Source: Pseudomonas sp. PSE14 (GTDB lineage: Bacteria; Pseudomonadota; Gammaproteobacteria; Pseudomonadales; Pseudomonadaceae). Taken from it: a DNA stretch of 64,000 nt. Made by a program: the position numbers and the translations under genes. The stretch lies in the NCBI RefSeq assembly GCF_029203285.1, contig NZ_CP115669.1:682001-746000 (forward strand), in the 5' to 3' direction. Below the pieces are notes generated by a model, which saw only the letters and a list, made by a program, of their open reading frames with translations, was not told where the DNA came from and searched no databases. Shown here piece after piece: positions 60,927-64,000 of this stretch. Each line of letters opens with the position of its first letter. Position 1 is the first letter of the stretch.

Positions 60927-61394
60927 GTGCGTCTGCGTCTGATCGCGGTCGGCTCGCGCATGCCGCGCTGGGTGGAAGAGGGCTGGCAGGAGTACGTCAA
61001 GCGCCTGCCCTCGGAGCTGTCCCTGGAGCTAGTGGAAATCCCGCTCAACACGCGTGGCAAGAATGCCGACGTGGCGCGGCTGATTCGCCAGGAAGGCGAG
61101 GCCATGCTGAGCAAGGTCCAGCCCGGGGAACGCATCGTCACCCTGGAAGTCGAAGGCAAGCCCTGGAGCACCCCCCAGCTGGCGCAGGAGCTCGACCGCT
61201 GGCGCCTGGACGCGCGCACCGTCAACCTCATGGTCGGCGGGCCGGAAGGCCTGGCGCCGGAGGTCTGCGCGCGCAGCGAACAGCGCTGGTCGCTGTCGCC
61301 GCTGACCCTGCCGCATCCGCTGGTGCGCATCCTGGTTGGCGAGCAGATCTACCGCGCCTGGACGGTTCTGTCCGGGCACCCCTACCACAAGTAG
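60927..61394 (+). CDS. rlmH: 23S rRNA pseudouridine-1915 N3-methyltransferase
   Basis: A 155-residue SPOUT-family methyltransferase. [27 protein letters not shown] begins the protein, [20 protein letters not shown] is the SAM-binding knot, and [35 protein letters not shown] is the near-invariant C-terminus. It starts with GTG, 8 bases after the rsfS stop. Confidence 0.97.
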   Translation: MRLRLIAVGSRMPRWVEEGWQEYVKRLPSELSLELVEIPLNTRGKNADVARLIRQEGEAMLSKVQPGERIVTLEVEGKPWSTPQLAQELDRWRLDARTVNLMVGGPEGLAPEVCARSEQRWSLSPLTLPHPLVRILVGEQIYRAWTVLSGHPYHK

Positions 61395-61409
61395 TCGTAG
61401 CCGTTTTCG

Positions 61410-63299
61410 ATGCCGCAGCCGATACAGCTCAAGGACCACGAGAAGGACGCCCGCCTGGTCCGCGCCCGCGTCATCGTCGGCGGGGTGGCGATCTTCCTGC
61501 TGGCGCTGGTGCTGGTGGCGCGCATGTATCACCTGCAGGTGACGCAGTACGACTACCACTCGACGCTGTCGGAAAACAACCGAGTCCACGTCCAGCCGAT
61601 TCCGCCCAACCGCGGGCTGATCTTCGACCGCAATGGCGTGATCATTGCCGACAACCGTCCCAGTTTCAGCCTGACCATCACCCGCGAGCGCACCGAGAAC
61701 CTCAAGGACACGCTCAAGACCCTGGTGGACATCCTCGGCCTCACCGAGGAAGACCAGGCCATCTTCGAGAAGCGCATGAAGCAGGGCCGCCGGCCGTTCG
61801 AACCGGTGCCGATCATGTTCGAGCTGTCCGAAGAGCAGATCGCCCGCATCGCGGTGAACCAGTACCGCCTGCCCGGCGTCGACGTGGCCGCGCAGTTCGT
61901 CCGCCATTACCCGCTGGGCGAACACTTCGCCCACTCGGTCGGCTACGTCGGGCGGATCAACGAGGCGGAGCTCAAGAAGCTCGACCCGGTGGCCTATTCC
62001 GGCACCCACCACATCGGCAAGACCGGCGTGGAGAAGTTCTACGAGAACGAACTGCACGGCACCGTGGGTTACGAGGAAGTAGAGACCAACGCCCGTGGCC
62101 GCGTGCTGCGCGTGCTCAAGCGCACCGAGCCGGTGTCCGGCCGCGACATCGTACTGAGCATCGACAGCAAGCTGCAGGCCAAGGCCGAGGAGGCCCTGGC
62201 CGGCCGTCGTGGCGCCATCGTGGCGATCCAGCCGTCCACCGGCGACGTGCTGGCGATGGTCAGCCAGCCGAGCTACGACCCCAACCTGTTCGTCACCGGC
62301 ATCAGCTTCAAGGACTATTCCGCCCTGCGCGATTCCGAGGACCGCCCGCTGTACAACCGCGTGCTGCGCGGCCTCTATCCGCCGGGCTCGACGGTAAAAC
62401 CGGCGGTGGCCATCGCCGGCCTAGACGCCGGCGTGGTGACGCCCTCCACCCGTGTGTTCGACCCCGGCTACTACCAACTGCCGAACTATGACCACAAGTA
62501 CCGCAACTGGAACCGCTCGGGCGATGGCTGGGTGAACCTGGAAACCGCGATCATGCGGTCCAACGACACCTACTTCTACGACCTGGCCCACAAGCTGGGG
62601 ATCGACCGCCTGCACGACTACATGAGCGAGTTCGGCTTCGGCCAGCGCGTGGCCCTGGACATGTTCGGCGAGGCCGAGGGCCTGATGCCCTCCCGGCAAT
62701 GGAAGCGCGCGCTGCGCCGCCAGGCCTGGTTCCCCGGCGAGACGCTGATCCTCGGCATCGGCCAGGGCTACATGCAGGCCACGCCGCTGCAACTGGCGCA
62801 GATGACCTCGCTGATCGCCAACAAGGGCAAGTGGATCCGTCCGCACCTGGCCAAGACCATCGACGGCCAGCCGCCAGTGGACCCCGAACCGATGCCGGAC
62901 ATCCTGCTCAAGGACCCGAACAACTGGAGCCTGGTCGACAATGGCATGCAGCAGGTGGTCCACGGTGCCCGTGGCACCGCGCACAAGGTCGGCGCCACCG
63001 CCGTCTATCGCATCGCCGGCAAGTCCGGTACGGCGCAGGTGGTGGCGATCAAGCAGGGCGAGAAGTACGACCGCTCCAAGCTCCTCGAACGGCACCGTGA
63101 CCACGCCCTGTTCGTCGGCTTCGCCCCGGCGGACAACCCGCAGATCGCCGTGGCGGTGATGGTGGAGAACGGCGAGTCCGGCTCCGGCGTCGCCGCACCC
63201 GTGCTCAAGCAGGTGATGGACGCCTGGCTGCTCGACGAGAACGGCAAGCTCAAGCCTGAATACGCGCCCCAGGCCACGGCGGAGGCCGCCAAGCCATGA
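61410..63299 (+). CDS. mrdA: Penicillin-binding protein 2
   Basis: A 629-residue peptidoglycan transpeptidase of the elongation machinery. One membrane anchor is at residues about 18-40 (VIVGGVAIFLLALVLVARMYHLQV). The pedestal domain has PNRGLIFDRNGVIIADNRPSFSLTITRE. The transpeptidase motifs are S-x-x-K in YPPGSTVKPAVAI, S-x-N in MRSNDTYFYDLA and K-S-G in AGKSGTAQVV. It overlaps rodA, its polymerase partner. Confidence 0.97.
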   Translation: MPQPIQLKDHEKDARLVRARVIVGGVAIFLLALVLVARMYHLQVTQYDYHSTLSENNRVHVQPIPPNRGLIFDRNGVIIADNRPSFSLTITRERTENLKDTLKTLVDILGLTEEDQAIFEKRMKQGRRPFEPVPIMFELSEEQIARIAVNQYRLPGVDVAAQFVRHYPLGEHFAHSVGYVGRINEAELKKLDPVAYSGTHHIGKTGVEKFYENELHGTVGYEEVETNARGRVLRVLKRTEPVSGRDIVLSIDSKLQAKAEEALAGRRGAIVAIQPSTGDVLAMVSQPSYDPNLFVTGISFKDYSALRDSEDRPLYNRVLRGLYPPGSTVKPAVAIAGLDAGVVTPSTRVFDPGYYQLPNYDHKYRNWNRSGDGWVNLETAIMRSNDTYFYDLAHKLGIDRLHDYMSEFGFGQRVALDMFGEAEGLMPSRQWKRALRRQAWFPGETLILGIGQGYMQATPLQLAQMTSLIANKGKWIRPHLAKTIDGQPPVDPEPMPDILLKDPNNWSLVDNGMQQVVHGARGTAHKVGATAVYRIAGKSGTAQVVAIKQGEKYDRSKLLERHRDHALFVGFAPADNPQIAVAVMVENGESGSGVAAPVLKQVMDAWLLDENGKLKPEYAPQATAEAAKP

Positions 63300-64000
63300 C
63301 CAAGAACGGCAATTTCGACCGCACCCTGTCCAACGAAGACGTGATGAAGCGGCGCTCCAGCCTGTTGCAGCGCCTGCACATCGACGGCCTGCTGCTCCTG
63401 CTGCTGGTGACCCTGGTCTCCGTCGGCCTGTTCGTCCTCTATTCGGCCAGCGGCAAGAGCTGGGACCTGCTGATCAAGCAGGCGTCATCCTTCGGCCTGG
63501 GCCTGGGGGCTATGTTCGTACTGGCGCAGATCGAGCCGCGCTTCCTCGCCCGCTGGGTGCCGCTGGGCTACCTGATCGGCGTGGCGCTGCTGGTGGTAGT
63601 GGACGTGATGGGCCACAACGCCATGGGCGCGACCCGCTGGATCAACATCCCGGGGGTGATCCGCTTCCAGCCGGCGGAGTTCATGAAGCTGTTGATGCCC
63701 ATGACCATCGCCTGGTACCTGTCCAAGCGCTCGCTGCCGCCGGGCTTCAAGCACAGCGTGGTGGGCCTGGCGCTGATCGTGGTGCCCTTCGTGCTGATCC
63801 TCAAGCAGCCGGACCTGGGTACCGCCATGCTGGTGCTGGCCTCCGGCGCCTTCGTGCTGTTCGTCGGCGGCCTGCGCTGGCGCTGGATCATCATGGCCGT
63901 GTCGGCGGCGGTGCCGGTGGCGGTGGCCATGTGGTACTTCGTCATGCACGACTACCAGAAGCAGCGCGTACTGACCTTCCTCGACCCGGAAAGCGACCCG
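63296..64000 (+). CDS. rodA: RodA peptidoglycan glycosyltransferase, N-terminal part
   Basis: The first 235 codons of the SEDS polymerase; the gene continues past the window end. Membrane segments begin with IDGLLLLLLVTLVSVGLFVLYSASG. The SEDS blocks AMGATRWINIPGVIRFQPAEFMKLLMPMTIAWYLSKR and LILKQPDLGTAMLVLASGAFVLFVGG are present, including the catalytic-region QPDLGTA. The ATG overlaps the mrdA stop (ATGA). Confidence 0.96.
   Translation, partial: MTKNGNFDRTLSNEDVMKRRSSLLQRLHIDGLLLLLLVTLVSVGLFVLYSASGKSWDLLIKQASSFGLGLGAMFVLAQIEPRFLARWVPLGYLIGVALLVVVDVMGHNAMGATRWINIPGVIRFQPAEFMKLLMPMTIAWYLSKRSLPPGFKHSVVGLALIVVPFVLILKQPDLGTAMLVLASGAFVLFVGGLRWRWIIMAVSAAVPVAVAMWYFVMHDYQKQRVLTFLDPESDP

Overview
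The window is a stretch of GC-rich gammaproteobacterial chromosome that I place in Pseudomonas, close to the P. aeruginosa / P. nitroreducens / P. citronellolis group. This rests on gene order recalled from memory. The blocks oprG - zinc operon - nrdR - ribDCBH - nusB - thiL - pgpA - ribA - btuF and proA - nadD - rsfS - rlmH - mrdA - rodA follow P. aeruginosa, as do the cob clusters and the cysI/DUF934 pair. The many copies of the GTAGGAGCGAGC...GCTCGCTCCTAC REP doublet are also typical of Pseudomonas. I see no rRNA, tRNA, CRISPR array, prophage or transposase gene.

Layout. 1-4.6 kb: the start of an MFS transporter, then a siderophore cell-surface signalling unit (TonB receptor/transducer, FecR-like regulator, FecI-like ECF sigma factor) behind a Fur-like box. 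4.7-24.9 kb: a large cobalamin supercluster. A minus-strand operon cobG-cobH-cobI-cobJ and a plus-strand operon cobL-cbiD-cobK diverge from one B12-riboswitch region. They are followed by a glutathione S-transferase and a Mg-chelatase-type ATPase/VWA pair. A DAHP synthase then has an unusual leader with two tiny aromatic-rich ORFs around a perfect intrinsic terminator. Next come cobW-cobN behind a second riboswitch, cbtB-cbtA behind a third, and cobE-cobM. 24.9-34.8 kb: a hybrid histidine kinase, a MocR-type regulator, ccoG, cysI with its DUF934 partner (which carries a REP doublet translated in frame), two sugar-nucleotide short-chain dehydrogenases and a SirB2 protein.

34.8-51.5 kb: an OprG-like OmpW porin with an Anr/FNR-like box; a four-gene zinc-linked operon (zrgA, ABC ATPase, ABC permease, DUF3299) with a Zur-like palindrome; CnoX thioredoxin; a methyltransferase and YbaY-like lipoprotein; and then nrdR-ribD, an FMN riboswitch, ribC-ribB-ribH-nusB, thiL-pgpA, ribA and a BtuF-like B12-binding protein. 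51.5-58.3 kb: miscellaneous metabolic and membrane genes (zinc-free-type alcohol dehydrogenase, ABM monooxygenase, LysR regulator, DedA-PAP2 fusion, 3-methyladenine glycosylase, methyltransferase, alpha/beta hydrolase with a PilZ-like tail). 58.6-64 kb: the housekeeping series proA-nadD-rsfS-rlmH-mrdA-rodA, with rodA cut by the window end.

How it fits together: the cob genes encode an oxygen-dependent corrin pathway (CobG, I, J, M, L, K, H, CobN) patched with enzymes better known from the anaerobic route (CbiD, a CbiG-like fusion). Cobalt supply (CbtAB, CobW) and B12 recapture (BtuF) are also encoded. Riboflavin, FMN and thiamine functions form a second vitamin-cofactor block. The best candidates for undescribed biology are the tandem aromatic leader of the DAHP synthase (15.0-15.5 kb), the 27-codon ORF between the FMN riboswitch and ribC, and the in-frame REP insertion in the DUF934 gene.
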